The position numbers were made by a program, and so were the translations under genes. The notes under the pieces were generated by a model that saw only the letters and a program-made list of their open reading frames with translations, had not been told where the DNA came from and ran no database searches. A stretch of DNA of 5,437 nucleotides, from NCBI GenBank assembly GCA_026397575.1, contig JAPLUP010000160.1, forward strand, positions 1 through 5,437, in the 5' to 3' direction. This document shows, piece after piece, positions 1 through 5,437 of the stretch (positions are counted from its first letter, which is position 1; each line of letters starts with the position of its first letter). The stretch comes from Candidatus Zixiibacteriota bacterium. GTDB taxonomy: Bacteria > Zixibacteria > MSB-5A5 > CAIYYT01.

Positions 1-276
1 CTGCTTGATCGACCCGGACGGCAGGTTCTTGAAAGTAAACTGCGGAAGACCCGGCACGGCGTTTTTCACATCAACGACGATGCGGTATGGCTTGTTTGCC
101 GTCGCCTCAACAATCTGATGCGTAAATTCCGTGACGCCATCGCAGACAAGTGTCACTTCGGTGAACTGCGAACTCTTCTGCAAGCAGATATTGGTCACCT
201 TGACTGTTGCCGTGGCGCTACCCCACAAACAGGCACAGCACAGTGACAAGACGAACGGCAGGAGTCGGGTTTTCAT
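1..276 (-). CDS. pilQ: AMIN-domain envelope protein, probable PilQ secretin, N-terminal part
   Basis: The first 92 codons of a gene that continues past the left edge of the window. Residues 1-20 form a Sec-type signal peptide: basic MKTR, a hydrophobic cysteine/leucine-rich core, then small residues. Residues 24-92 read as an AMIN domain, with alternating beta strands around EVTLVCDG and a PYRIVVDVKNA segment. AMIN domains bind peptidoglycan and sit at the N-terminus of PilQ, the outer-membrane secretin through which the pilus passes. The start overlaps the pilO stop as ATGA (276-273), and AGGAGGT lies at 289-283, six bases before the ATG, so translation is coupled to pilO. The position after pilMNO argues for PilQ. 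The secretin domain itself is outside the window, so a separate AMIN protein or an AmiC-type amidase cannot be excluded. Confidence 0.7.
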   Translation of the reverse strand, partial: MKTRLLPFVLSLCCACLWGSATATVKVTNICLQKSSQFTEVTLVCDGVTEFTHQIVEATANKPYRIVVDVKNAVPGLPQFTFKNLPSGSIKQ

Positions 277-914
277 GGCCTGACCTCCTCTCCCTCAAAC
301 TGCACGCCCTTGAGCTTCTCGTCGGGCTTGACATAGTAGGTTGACAGCGTGAAATTTGCTTCGAGCGACTTGGAGTCAAAGTCCCCTGCAGTGTGCCGGT
401 CCGTCGGGCTCTTGCCCAGTGCAACCTCCGGCGGCAGGCCTTTCAGTTGCATGCGCGAGACGTTGGTGATAAACGGGAAGTTGGCAACTGCCGCCAAAAA
501 GCGTCCCAGTTCATGGTAGGTGCCCAGGAACCTGACGTTGTACTCCGATGTGTTGTAGAATGCTTCTCCGCCTGCCATCTGCGGCGTCACTTCCGTAATC
601 TGCGCTTGTGACAACATCGAAGCCGAATGTAACTGCAACAGGAAATCGGGAACCTGCTCCTCTTCAGGAAGCAGTTGCTCGATGTTCTGGTAGCGGTCGA
701 GCAGTCTCTCATATTCCTGGCGCAATCCTGCGAGTGACTTGGCTTTCAATTCAATGGTCTTGAGGTTCGTCATGATCGACTCGTAGCTGGCGCGTTGCGA
801 GTCCAGGCGCTGACTACGCGGACTATATATCTTCGAATTCCAGAAGTAGACAACCATGATGAAGCCAAGTGCTACCAGCAGAAGTCTCTGTGTTTTCGGG
901 TCTCTAAAATCCAT
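273..914 (-). CDS. pilO: Type IV pilus inner-membrane assembly protein PilO
   Basis: A 213-residue protein, the usual PilO size. It has a short cytoplasmic N-terminus, one membrane segment at about residues 11-27 (LLLVALGFIMVVYFW), a charged coiled-coil region at about 34-81, and a periplasmic ferredoxin-like domain from about 84 to 195. Family hallmarks are the LLPEEEQVPDFL stretch that opens the periplasmic domain and GTYHELGRFLAAVANFP, which matches the conserved 'G.Y..l..Fl..va..p' helix. PilO pairs with PilN in the inner membrane as part of the alignment complex between motor/platform and secretin. GGAGG at 924-920 lies five bases before the ATG and supports this start. The gene begins 34 nt after pilN and its TGA overlaps the next start. 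Nothing looks damaged. A GspM-like protein is the only real alternative, and the pilM-pilN context argues against it. Confidence 0.93.
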   Translation of the reverse strand: MDFRDPKTQRLLLVALGFIMVVYFWNSKIYSPRSQRLDSQRASYESIMTNLKTIELKAKSLAGLRQEYERLLDRYQNIEQLLPEEEQVPDFLLQLHSASMLSQAQITEVTPQMAGGEAFYNTSEYNVRFLGTYHELGRFLAAVANFPFITNVSRMQLKGLPPEVALGKSPTDRHTAGDFDSKSLEANFTLSTYYVKPDEKLKGVQFEGEEVRP

Positions 915-948
915 TTCTGCCTCCGGCTCTCACTGTTCAGTGTTGAAG

Positions 949-1767
949 CTACTGCCCCTGATAGTCGTTAAAATCATCGTCGTAGTAACCTTCTTCATCA
1001 TCCGATCCATGAACGCTCCCGATCTGCAGCCCCTCGTCGGTGTCGGTCGGGTTTTCCTGAATCAAATGGGCATCATAGTTAAGGTCACAGGAAATCTTGA
1101 AAGTATAGGCAGTGACCGTTCCGACGTCACCGGCAACGGCACGGTTTAATTTGACGTTCTTGAAGAAGTCTGACTTCATCATGCCAATCATGAATGAGCC
1201 GATGGAGTTGAGACTAAACGCGTAGCCTTCAATTTCGGCACTGCCTTGCGTCGAAGTCGCAGTAGCTTCCTCTTGCTTCGGAGGCTGCTTGCCCTGCGGC
1301 GCAGCGGCTGTGGCTGCCCCAGTAGTACCACCCGGCTGCCGCATCAGTTTTCCTTTGCCACCCGGCTGCGAAGCACCTTGTGGCTCACTGCCCGCCGGTA
1401 TCTCTAAGAATCCGGTCATCCACAGATATTCCGGCATTCGTGAGTTCAGGTCCTCCAGCAAAGAGATGTAAAAAGTGCGACGCTGATCGAGTTTCTCGAT
1501 GGCATCAACGCGCGCCATTATCTTGGATTTGACCTCGGTCAGTGCATCGATTACCGCGATGTCTTTCTTGTAGCGATTTTGCTCCATGCGCGCCTTGGTT
1601 ATCAGTTTGTTCAACTTGCCAACCTGAGTACTCTGATAGAAGGTCAGACCACCCATCACTACCACCAAAGCCGCCGCCGTGATACCGGCATAGATCACCT
1701 TCTTGTCGAAGCTCAGAGGGTTGGCGCGCTTCTTGTATTCCTTGGGGAGTAAATTTATTTCTATCAT
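949..1767 (-). CDS. pilN: Type IV pilus assembly protein PilN, with low-complexity insert and acidic tail
   Basis: A 272-residue protein, longer than the roughly 180-220 residues usual for PilN. It opens with MIEINLLPKEYKKR, the cytoplasmic INLLP motif that docks into a groove of PilM. A membrane segment follows at about residues 24-45 and a coiled coil at about 46-98. The periplasmic ferredoxin-like domain starts near YLWMTGFLEIP (114-124) and resumes at AEIEGYAFSLNSIGSFMIGM (177-196). Two parts are unusual: a Gly/Gln/Ala/Pro-rich insert at about 126-176 that splits this domain, and a tail from about 241 with 11 Asp/Glu and no Lys/Arg. The insert and tail explain the extra length. The start lies 2 nt after the pilM stop. 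AAAGGT at 1782-1777, inside the pilM 3' end, serves as ribosome binding site, so the two genes are probably coupled. Confidence 0.93.
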   Translation of the reverse strand: MIEINLLPKEYKKRANPLSFDKKVIYAGITAAALVVVMGGLTFYQSTQVGKLNKLITKARMEQNRYKKDIAVIDALTEVKSKIMARVDAIEKLDQRRTFYISLLEDLNSRMPEYLWMTGFLEIPAGSEPQGASQPGGKGKLMRQPGGTTGAATAAAPQGKQPPKQEEATATSTQGSAEIEGYAFSLNSIGSFMIGMMKSDFFKNVKLNRAVAGDVGTVTAYTFKISCDLNYDAHLIQENPTDTDEGLQIGSVHGSDDEEGYYDDDFNDYQGQ

Positions 1768-1769
1768 GG

Positions 1770-2822
1770 CTATTGTACCTTTCTCGCTGCCAATCCGATC
1801 GGCACTGCCAGAAGCGGAGCGATTCGTTCCGGCTGCACAGAAGCAAAGAGATCGGGATCATATTCAATGTTCCGAAGCGGGTTTGCGATTTCGATCGGGA
1901 TGTTCAGTTTCGACTGCAGAAACTCCGGCAGGTAGGGCATCAGCGCGCCCCCACCCGACAGTACCACCCAGTCAATCTTCTCAACCTTCGCCAACGACCG
2001 GAAGTAGGAAAACGCCACCTCCAGACCCGAAATCAACTCTTCGGCGGAGGAAACGATTGTTGCCTTGAGCATGTCCTGATCGATGCTTGTTTCCATCTCG
2101 CCCTTAATCGCCTTCATCGTCAACTCCTGATTCAGGCGGAATTCTTTTTGAATCGTGTCGAAGATCATTCGTCCGCCGGCGGCGACGTCGCGGGTCGAGT
2201 GGAACAAGCCATCTTTGATGAAGACCACGTTTGTATTGTCGTAGCCGATATTGACCAGCGCGGTGATTCGCTCCGGGTGAATATCATAGTTTAGTTCGTA
2301 CGCATTTAAGACGGCGAAAGCATCTGTGTCGACGATGACCGGCCGAAGGTTGGCATCGATGACCAAATCGAGGTAGCTCTTGAGGAAGTCCTTTCGAGCT
2401 GCCACCAGCAGGACATCCATCTTGTTGTTGACTTCGTCGTTACTAATGATGTGATAATCCATGGAGACATCATCGATATCGTACGGCGCTCGTTGTTCCG
2501 CCTCGAACAGAATCGCCTGTTCCGCTTCCGGTCCCGTCTTGCGGTCGATCGTGACCTTATCGGTGATGACACCATGCCCCGACACCGAGACGACAACGTC
2601 CTTGGCGTGTGGATCACAGGCGTCCATAACCGATTGGATGTTGAAGATGATGGTGTCGCGATCCTTGATCTCATCGGAGACTATCGCTTCCGGAGGGAGA
2701 TCACGTATCTCCATTGCCAGAAGCGCAAAAGAACCACTCCGGCGCTCCAGTTTGACGCACTTGACGGACGAGGCGCCAATATCGAGGCCGATGGTTGTCT
2801 TGCTTCCTTGTCCAAACAGCAT
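1770..2822 (-). CDS. pilM: Type IV pilus actin-like ATPase PilM
   Basis: A complete 350-residue member of the FtsA/actin fold family. TIGLDIGASSVKCVKLE (10-26) is the phosphate-1 loop region. ALVNIGYDNTNVVFIKDG (188-205) followed by STRDVAAGG is the phosphate-2 region, with Asn191 where many actin-fold proteins have Asp. LSGGGALMPYLPEFL (288-302) is the adenosine-binding region, and the protein ends in the typical APLLAVPIGLAAR segment. PilM is cytoplasmic, binds the INLLP peptide of PilN and connects the PilNO complex with the motor ATPases. It is first in the operon. AAAGGT at 2833-2828 lies five bases before the ATG. The gene stops with TAG just before pilN. No truncation or frameshift is visible. 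A competence-type PilM/ComA name would describe the same protein. Confidence 0.95.
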   Translation of the reverse strand: MLFGQGSKTTIGLDIGASSVKCVKLERRSGSFALLAMEIRDLPPEAIVSDEIKDRDTIIFNIQSVMDACDPHAKDVVVSVSGHGVITDKVTIDRKTGPEAEQAILFEAEQRAPYDIDDVSMDYHIISNDEVNNKMDVLLVAARKDFLKSYLDLVIDANLRPVIVDTDAFAVLNAYELNYDIHPERITALVNIGYDNTNVVFIKDGLFHSTRDVAAGGRMIFDTIQKEFRLNQELTMKAIKGEMETSIDQDMLKATIVSSAEELISGLEVAFSYFRSLAKVEKIDWVVLSGGGALMPYLPEFLQSKLNIPIEIANPLRNIEYDPDLFASVQPERIAPLLAVPIGLAARKVQ

Positions 2823-2964
2823 ATTTTACCTTTATGTTAAACCGTATCTATTTCGCGGAAACTGGGCGCAAAACTATTGGCTCTGCGCTATACCCATACA
2901 TGTTAAGTCCCTTATGTCAGTTTTATTATCGTCGCTTGCTGCTCAAAATATTAGCTGGAGGGAG
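2823..2964 (-). promoter_or_regulatory. Leader and inferred promoter region of the pilM operon
   Basis: This AT-rich gap lies between a strong terminator and the pilM start, so the pilMNO transcript should begin here. On the minus strand there are scattered partial matches, such as CTGACA and GATAAT, but no pair with both good boxes and 16-18 nt spacing. The promoter is therefore inferred from position, and I do not assign a specific one. The only firm element is the AAAGGT ribosome binding site at 2833-2828. Confidence 0.4.
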
Positions 2965-2994
2965 AAAAAAACGGCGGATCGAATACGACCCGCC
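2965..2994 (-). terminator. Intrinsic (rho-independent) terminator after the pilin-like gene
   Basis: Read on the minus strand, GGCGGGTCG - TATT - CGATCCGCC forms a nine-pair stem with one G-U wobble and a four-base loop. One G and then seven consecutive T (2971-2965) follow directly. This is a textbook intrinsic terminator. It lies about 90 nt downstream of the pilin-like gene stop and separates that transcript from pilM. On the plus strand no T-run follows the stem, so it should work in one direction only. Confidence 0.9.
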
Positions 2995-3048
2995 AGCGAC
3001 CGGCTTTCACTCTGAGCCGCTCGGCTACTCGAGGGAGGGGATAGAGAC

Positions 3049-3071
3049 TGCGCCACCGCAAGAGTGGCGCA
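3049..3071 (-). other. GC-rich hairpin just after the pilin-like gene stop
   Basis: TGCGCCAC and GTGGCGCA form a perfect eight-pair stem with a seven-base loop, starting 12 nt after the TAA stop at 3085-3083. On the minus strand it is followed by GTCTCTATCC, which is only weakly T-rich, so it is a poor terminator alone. It may protect the 3' end of the mRNA or act with the stronger terminator at 2994-2965. The structure is seen directly; the role is inferred. Confidence 0.6.
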
Positions 3072-3082
3072 CTGTTTCAATC

Positions 3083-3580
3083 TTAGTTGTAGTAGTCCAG
3101 CCGTACACGTCCGCTGCCTGCCGTCACCCCGATTGTGAACGACCGCGAGCCCACATCAGTGCTCGCATGAGCAACGACGTAACCACCTGCAGATGCCGTG
3201 CCATCCGGCTGAAAGACAACAGTTTGCCCGGAAAATGTCGCATCAAAATAGCTGACACTAGCTTCCAGGCTGTCTGAACGAAGCAGTGAGTCACCTGGTT
3301 CAAAAATGTTGCTGCCAACGCTAACACGGTCGAGAAAAGTCTGCGTCTTCTTTCCGCTAATATCGAAATAGACTCCAATCGGCTGCTGAAGTGTAATGGC
3401 GGCGCTGCGAGCATACCTCAGTGCGCTGACTAAGTCGCGCCCTTCGTTGTCGAATTTCATTTTCTTTATCGCGCCCCCAAAATTCGGCAATGAAATCGCG
3501 GCCAATAGCCCTATCACGACCACCACAATCATCATTTCCAACATCGAGACACCGCTGTTGTCAAGCAGCTTAACTTTCAT
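3083..3580 (-). CDS. Type IV pilin-like protein, GspH/FimT-type minor pilin or pseudopilin
   Basis: A 165-residue prepilin. It starts with a class III leader, MKVKLLDNSG, followed by VSMLEMMIVVVVIGLLAAIS. Cleavage by the prepilin peptidase PilD is expected after Gly10, giving Val at +1 and the conserved Glu at +5 (Glu15) before a hydrophobic helix (about 16-33). The next part, DLVSALRYARSAAITLQQPI (49-68), and the later FQPDGTAS and C-terminal GSGRVRLD match the GspH/FimT domain of minor pilins that prime pilus assembly. The reading frame stays open upstream to a GTG at 3667, but that would add 29 charged residues before the leader. GGAG at 3591-3588, seven bases before the ATG at 3580, supports the shorter start. 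The gene is alone on its transcript, ended by the terminator at 2994-2965. A type II secretion pseudopilin (GspH) is possible; pilMNO next door favours a pilus role. Confidence 0.87.
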   Translation of the reverse strand: MKVKLLDNSGVSMLEMMIVVVVIGLLAAISLPNFGGAIKKMKFDNEGRDLVSALRYARSAAITLQQPIGVYFDISGKKTQTFLDRVSVGSNIFEPGDSLLRSDSLEASVSYFDATFSGQTVVFQPDGTASAGGYVVAHASTDVGSRSFTIGVTAGSGRVRLDYYN

Positions 3581-3587
3581 AATCACA

Positions 3588-3591
3588 CTCC
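3588..3591 (-). promoter_or_regulatory. Ribosome binding site that fixes the pilin-like gene start
   Basis: GGAG on the minus strand lies seven bases upstream of the ATG at 3580-3578. It decides between this start, which yields a proper prepilin leader, and the upstream in-frame GTG at 3667, which would bury the leader. A GTG two codons before the ATG is also possible but would hardly change the protein. Confidence 0.65.
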
Positions 3592-3736
3592 GTCGCCAAT
3601 CATTTCGTCGTATGCTTCTGCAATCCCCCTGCCGAATTCGCACTAAAAAGCCAACCGCCTGATTCACAGATACTTACTCGTCCCGCAGCGCCCGTCACGC
3701 TGTTACGCAAGAACTAAAGTGTTATCGTCTGCCGTT

Positions 3737-3760
3737 ACACTGTGGGAAATACCCCACACT
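3737..3760. repeat. Inverted repeat inside flanking ACACT direct repeats, possible operator
   Basis: TGTGGG (3741-3746) and CCCACA (3753-3758) are perfect six-base inverted arms around AAATAC. The element is also flanked by the direct repeat ACACT at 3737-3741 and 3756-3760. No T-run follows on either strand, so it is not a terminator. Its place between divergent promoters makes a regulator binding site plausible. That is inference from position and symmetry only. Confidence 0.4.
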
Positions 3761-3879
3761 TGACGACCCGAAGGCGTACCTATTGAGACCACCTGCGCAG
3801 AGGGAGACGGGCAGTAGTGCCGATAATCTTGATGGCGCAGGAGTGTTCGACATGGAGGCGCGACTTAGCAAGATAGCCA

Positions 3880-3907
3880 TTGACAACGACGATGATTGTA
3901 ATATATT
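3880..3907 (+). promoter_or_regulatory. Sigma70-like promoter of the protease locus
   Basis: An exact TTGACA -35 box (3880-3885) is followed after 16 nt by TATATT (3902-3907), five of six matches to the -10 consensus. Transcription would start near 3914, leaving a leader of about 40 nt. GAGGTGA at 3944-3950 is a strong ribosome binding site just before the ATG at 3954. The consensus is the standard bacterial one; whether this lineage follows it is assumed. Confidence 0.55.
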
Positions 3908-3953
3908 GACTCAGTAGAAGTTACTGCAACTAGTACCTGTCAAGAGGTGAATA

Positions 3954-4430
3954 ATGACACGATCGATCCGTTGGGCCGCTTTGACCATCCTGCTGGTGTC
4001 TGCTACAGGAACTGCCAAGACCCAACCGGCATTTCAGTATCCGGACCTGGTTAGACCAAAGCAACCAATCGCGCTTTCGTCAAACGCCGCCCACTACATC
4101 GAGAAACACCAGGAGAATGGCGAAGTCAAAGTCTGGGTTTTCTTTACGGACAAGGGAGTCTATACTAAAGGACAGTTCGAGTCGGCGACTCTGGCTGCCA
4201 GAGAGACTCTCACTCCGCGAGCCTTGGCGCGTCGTGCCAAACATGGCATCAACACAATCGAGTTTGCCGACCTGCCGGTGAATCAGCATTATGTTGATCT
4301 GGTAGTGAACGCCGGCGGCAAACTCCGCTGGGCGTCGAGATGGCTCAACGCTGCATCGTTTGAAGTTGATCAGGCGGCGCTGGATCTGATCGGCAAGTTT
4401 CCCTTCGTCGAGAGGATTAAGAAGCAATGA
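3954..4430 (+). CDS. Secreted S8 (subtilisin-like) protease, signal peptide and pro-region, cut by frameshift
   Basis: These 158 codons are the N-terminal part of a subtilase whose catalytic domain follows in another frame. Residues 1-22 are a Sec signal peptide (basic MTRSIR, hydrophobic AALTILLVSA, then ATGTAK). Residues 57-155 resemble the pro-region of S8 proteases from Bacteroidota and related phyla: KVWVFFTDKG, then LTPRALARRAKHG, DLPVNQHYVDLVVNAGG, LRWASRWLNAASFEVDQ and FPFVERI. In such proteins this region folds the protease and inhibits it until it is removed after export. The conserved part runs right up to the break and the frame then hits TGA at 4428-4430. GAGGTGA before the ATG supports the start. 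As it stands the product is an exported pro-region without a protease, unless the frame is restored. Confidence 0.8.
   Translation: MTRSIRWAALTILLVSATGTAKTQPAFQYPDLVRPKQPIALSSNAAHYIEKHQENGEVKVWVFFTDKGVYTKGQFESATLAARETLTPRALARRAKHGINTIEFADLPVNQHYVDLVVNAGGKLRWASRWLNAASFEVDQAALDLIGKFPFVERIKKQ
4417..4430 (+). other. Frameshift junction in the S8 protease gene
   Basis: Similarity to the S8 pro-region holds in the first frame up to VERI, whose last codon ends at 4418. The catalytic part continues in the frame one base later, which is open from 4390 to the window edge. Skipping one base between about 4417 and 4430 rejoins them, for instance VERI-KK-NDSSVDDKS. This means one extra base (or two missing) relative to an intact gene. 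No homopolymer longer than two bases is present. Confidence 0.75.
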
Positions 4431-4437
4431 CTCCTCT

Positions 4438-5437
4438 GTGGATGACAAGTCGATCATTCAACAAGAGAAATCAGGGCTCGACTCCAAAGGACTCTCTTAC
4501 GGTAGTTCCGCGGCACAACTCACCCAGATCAGCGTCCCGCAATGCCATGATTCGAATTATGCCGGTCAAGGCGTAATCATTTCCATGTTCGATTCCGGCT
4601 TCCGTACATCGCACAATTCCTTCACGCAAATTCGCAATCAGGGCCGTTTGTTGGCGAAGTACGACTTTGTCTTTCATGATACCGTCGTCGACAATCAGGT
4701 GAATGACGATGCCAGCGCCTGGAGTCATGGAACTTCCACCTGGTCAGCCTGTGGCGGCGAGAATCCCGGAATCCACTATGGCCCAGCTTACAAAGCTTCA
4801 TTTATACTATGCAAGACAGAGGACATTCGTTCGGAGACTCAGGTTGAGGAAGACAATTGGGAGGCGGCGGTAGAGTTCGCAGATGCTCTCGGCACCGACA
4901 TTATCTCGTCATCGCTCGGCTACTCCGACTGGTATGATACTCCAGATTACAACGGTCAGACTTGTGTCAGCACTCTTGCCGCTCTGCAGGCTGCACGTTA
5001 TGGCATTTTGGTCTGCAACTCAATTGGCAACAGTGGCCCCGGAGCCACGACCATGGGCGCGCCAGCCGATGCCGACAGCATCATCTCGGTTGGGGCTGTC
5101 ACTTCTTCCGGCACACTTTCCTATTTCTCTTCCATGGGCCCGACTGCCGATGGCCGAATGAAACCCGAGGTCTGCGCTCGCGGTTCATCTGCTTATCTCG
5201 CCTCAGCAAGCAGCGATGGCGCCTACGGTTATGGTGATGGCACATCGTTCTCTTGCCCCTTGACGGCTGGAGCCGCCGCGGTCATCTGGGGCGCGCATCC
5301 TGACTGGACAAACATGCAGGTTCGCGCGGCCATGATGACTACTGCTAGTCGAGCAACGAATCCCGACAACTCTTACGGTTGGGGCATTGTCAACACCTGG
5401 GGGGCGCTGCAGGTTTCCTTTGCTGCACCGTATGTTC
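4438..5437 (+). CDS. S8 subtilisin-like serine protease catalytic domain, frame-shifted and 3' partial
   Basis: This frame is open from 4390 to the window edge. I mark it from the GTG at 4438, the first possible start, but no ribosome binding site precedes it and it is most likely the continuation of the gene starting at 3954. The full subtilase set is present in this frame: Asp in VIISMFDSGF (codon 4591), His in SAWSHGTST (4726), the oxyanion Asn in NSIGNSGPG (5029) and the nucleophile Ser in GDGTSFSCPLTAGAAA (5245). The His motif is HGTST rather than the usual HGTH. Downstream, PDWTNMQVRAAMMTTA and YGWGIVN are the typical end of the S8 domain. It would hydrolyse peptide bonds outside the cytoplasm after pro-region removal. 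Any C-terminal sorting or adhesion domain lies beyond the window. Confidence 0.85.
   Translation, partial: MDDKSIIQQEKSGLDSKGLSYGSSAAQLTQISVPQCHDSNYAGQGVIISMFDSGFRTSHNSFTQIRNQGRLLAKYDFVFHDTVVDNQVNDDASAWSHGTSTWSACGGENPGIHYGPAYKASFILCKTEDIRSETQVEEDNWEAAVEFADALGTDIISSSLGYSDWYDTPDYNGQTCVSTLAALQAARYGILVCNSIGNSGPGATTMGAPADADSIISVGAVTSSGTLSYFSSMGPTADGRMKPEVCARGSSAYLASASSDGAYGYGDGTSFSCPLTAGAAAVIWGAHPDWTNMQVRAAMMTTASRATNPDNSYGWGIVNTWGALQVSFAAPYV

Larger units (their letters stand above)
3581..3953. other. Divergent intergenic region between pilin-like gene and protease
   Basis: These 373 bases separate two divergent genes and must hold both promoters. A good sigma70-like promoter faces right (3880-3907) and an inverted repeat lies in the middle (3737-3760). 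I found no convincing promoter boxes for the leftward pilin-like gene. On the plus strand one frame is open from 3663 to the TAG at 3915-3917, but it has no ATG before 3852 and overlaps the promoter, so I do not call it a gene. No tRNA, riboswitch or insertion sequence was recognised. Confidence 0.6.

Noticed and set aside
2250..2252. Asn instead of Asp in the PilM phosphate-2 motif (VNIGYDNT), suggesting a dead ATPase
   Set aside because: As far as I recall, PilM proteins from several other phyla also carry VNIG or VNVG here, so this is normal variation in the family and not evidence of lost activity.
2960..3045. Minus-strand stretch with GTAGCCGAGCGG and GTATTCGATCC resembling tRNA D- and T-arms
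   Set aside because: No five-pair T-stem forms around TTCGATC and no acceptor stem closes it. The sequence is explained by the intrinsic terminator stem.
3612..3642. Possible sigma54 (-24/-12) promoter for the pilin-like gene near TTGGCTTTTTAGTGCGAA
   Set aside because: The GG and GC doublets are 9 nt apart instead of 10, and the flanking bases do not fit the TGGCAC-N5-TTGCA consensus.
3581..3667. Longer form of the pilin-like protein starting at GTG 3667
   Set aside because: It would place 29 mostly charged residues before a perfect short prepilin leader, and a ribosome binding site supports the ATG at 3580.
4080..4457. Minus-strand open frame opposite the protease pro-region
   Set aside because: It is antisense to a clear signal peptide/pro-region with family motifs and shows no protein features of its own.
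4427..4570. ATGA overlap at 4427-4430 suggesting a coupled second gene after the pro-region
   Set aside because: The ATG at 4427 is in the third frame, not the subtilase frame, and runs into a TAA near 4570 with no recognisable protein.

Overview
The window comes from a bacterium with an outer membrane and type IV pili. It holds the start of a pilMNO–(AMIN/secretin) operon on the minus strand, a separately terminated type IV pilin-like gene on the same strand, and, divergently on the plus strand, a secreted subtilisin-family protease whose reading frame is broken by a one-base shift. Base composition is moderate. The protease pro-region resembles S8 proteases known from Bacteroidota and neighbouring candidate phyla (FCB group, for example Zixibacteria). 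With PilMNO this points tentatively to such a lineage, but no marker gene here settles the taxonomy.

Layout by position: 1-276 (minus) is the N-terminus of an AMIN-domain envelope protein, most likely PilQ secretin. 273-914 (minus) is pilO, 949-1767 (minus) pilN and 1770-2822 (minus) pilM. 2823-2964 is the leader that should hold the pilM operon promoter. 2965-2994 is a strong intrinsic terminator for the upstream pilin-like gene, and 3049-3071 a second hairpin just after its stop. 3083-3580 (minus) is a GspH/FimT-type minor pilin or pseudopilin. 3581-3953 is a divergent intergenic region with an inverted repeat and a good sigma70-like promoter facing the protease. 3954-4430 (plus) encodes the signal peptide and pro-region of an S8 protease, and about 4438-5437 (plus, another frame, running off the window) its catalytic domain.

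Functionally, PilM (cytoplasmic actin-like protein), PilN and PilO (inner-membrane proteins with periplasmic ferredoxin-like domains) form the alignment complex linking the pilus motor and platform to the outer-membrane secretin. Spacing is tight: 2 nt between pilM and pilN, 34 nt between pilN and pilO, and a 4-nt ATGA overlap between pilO and the AMIN gene. This indicates one translationally coupled transcript. No separate pilP lies between pilO and the AMIN gene.

Nothing here is clearly a new system. The points most worth checking are the protease frameshift with an otherwise intact catalytic set, the unusual low-complexity insert and lysine/arginine-free acidic tail of PilN, and the structured non-coding sequence on either side of the pilin-like gene.
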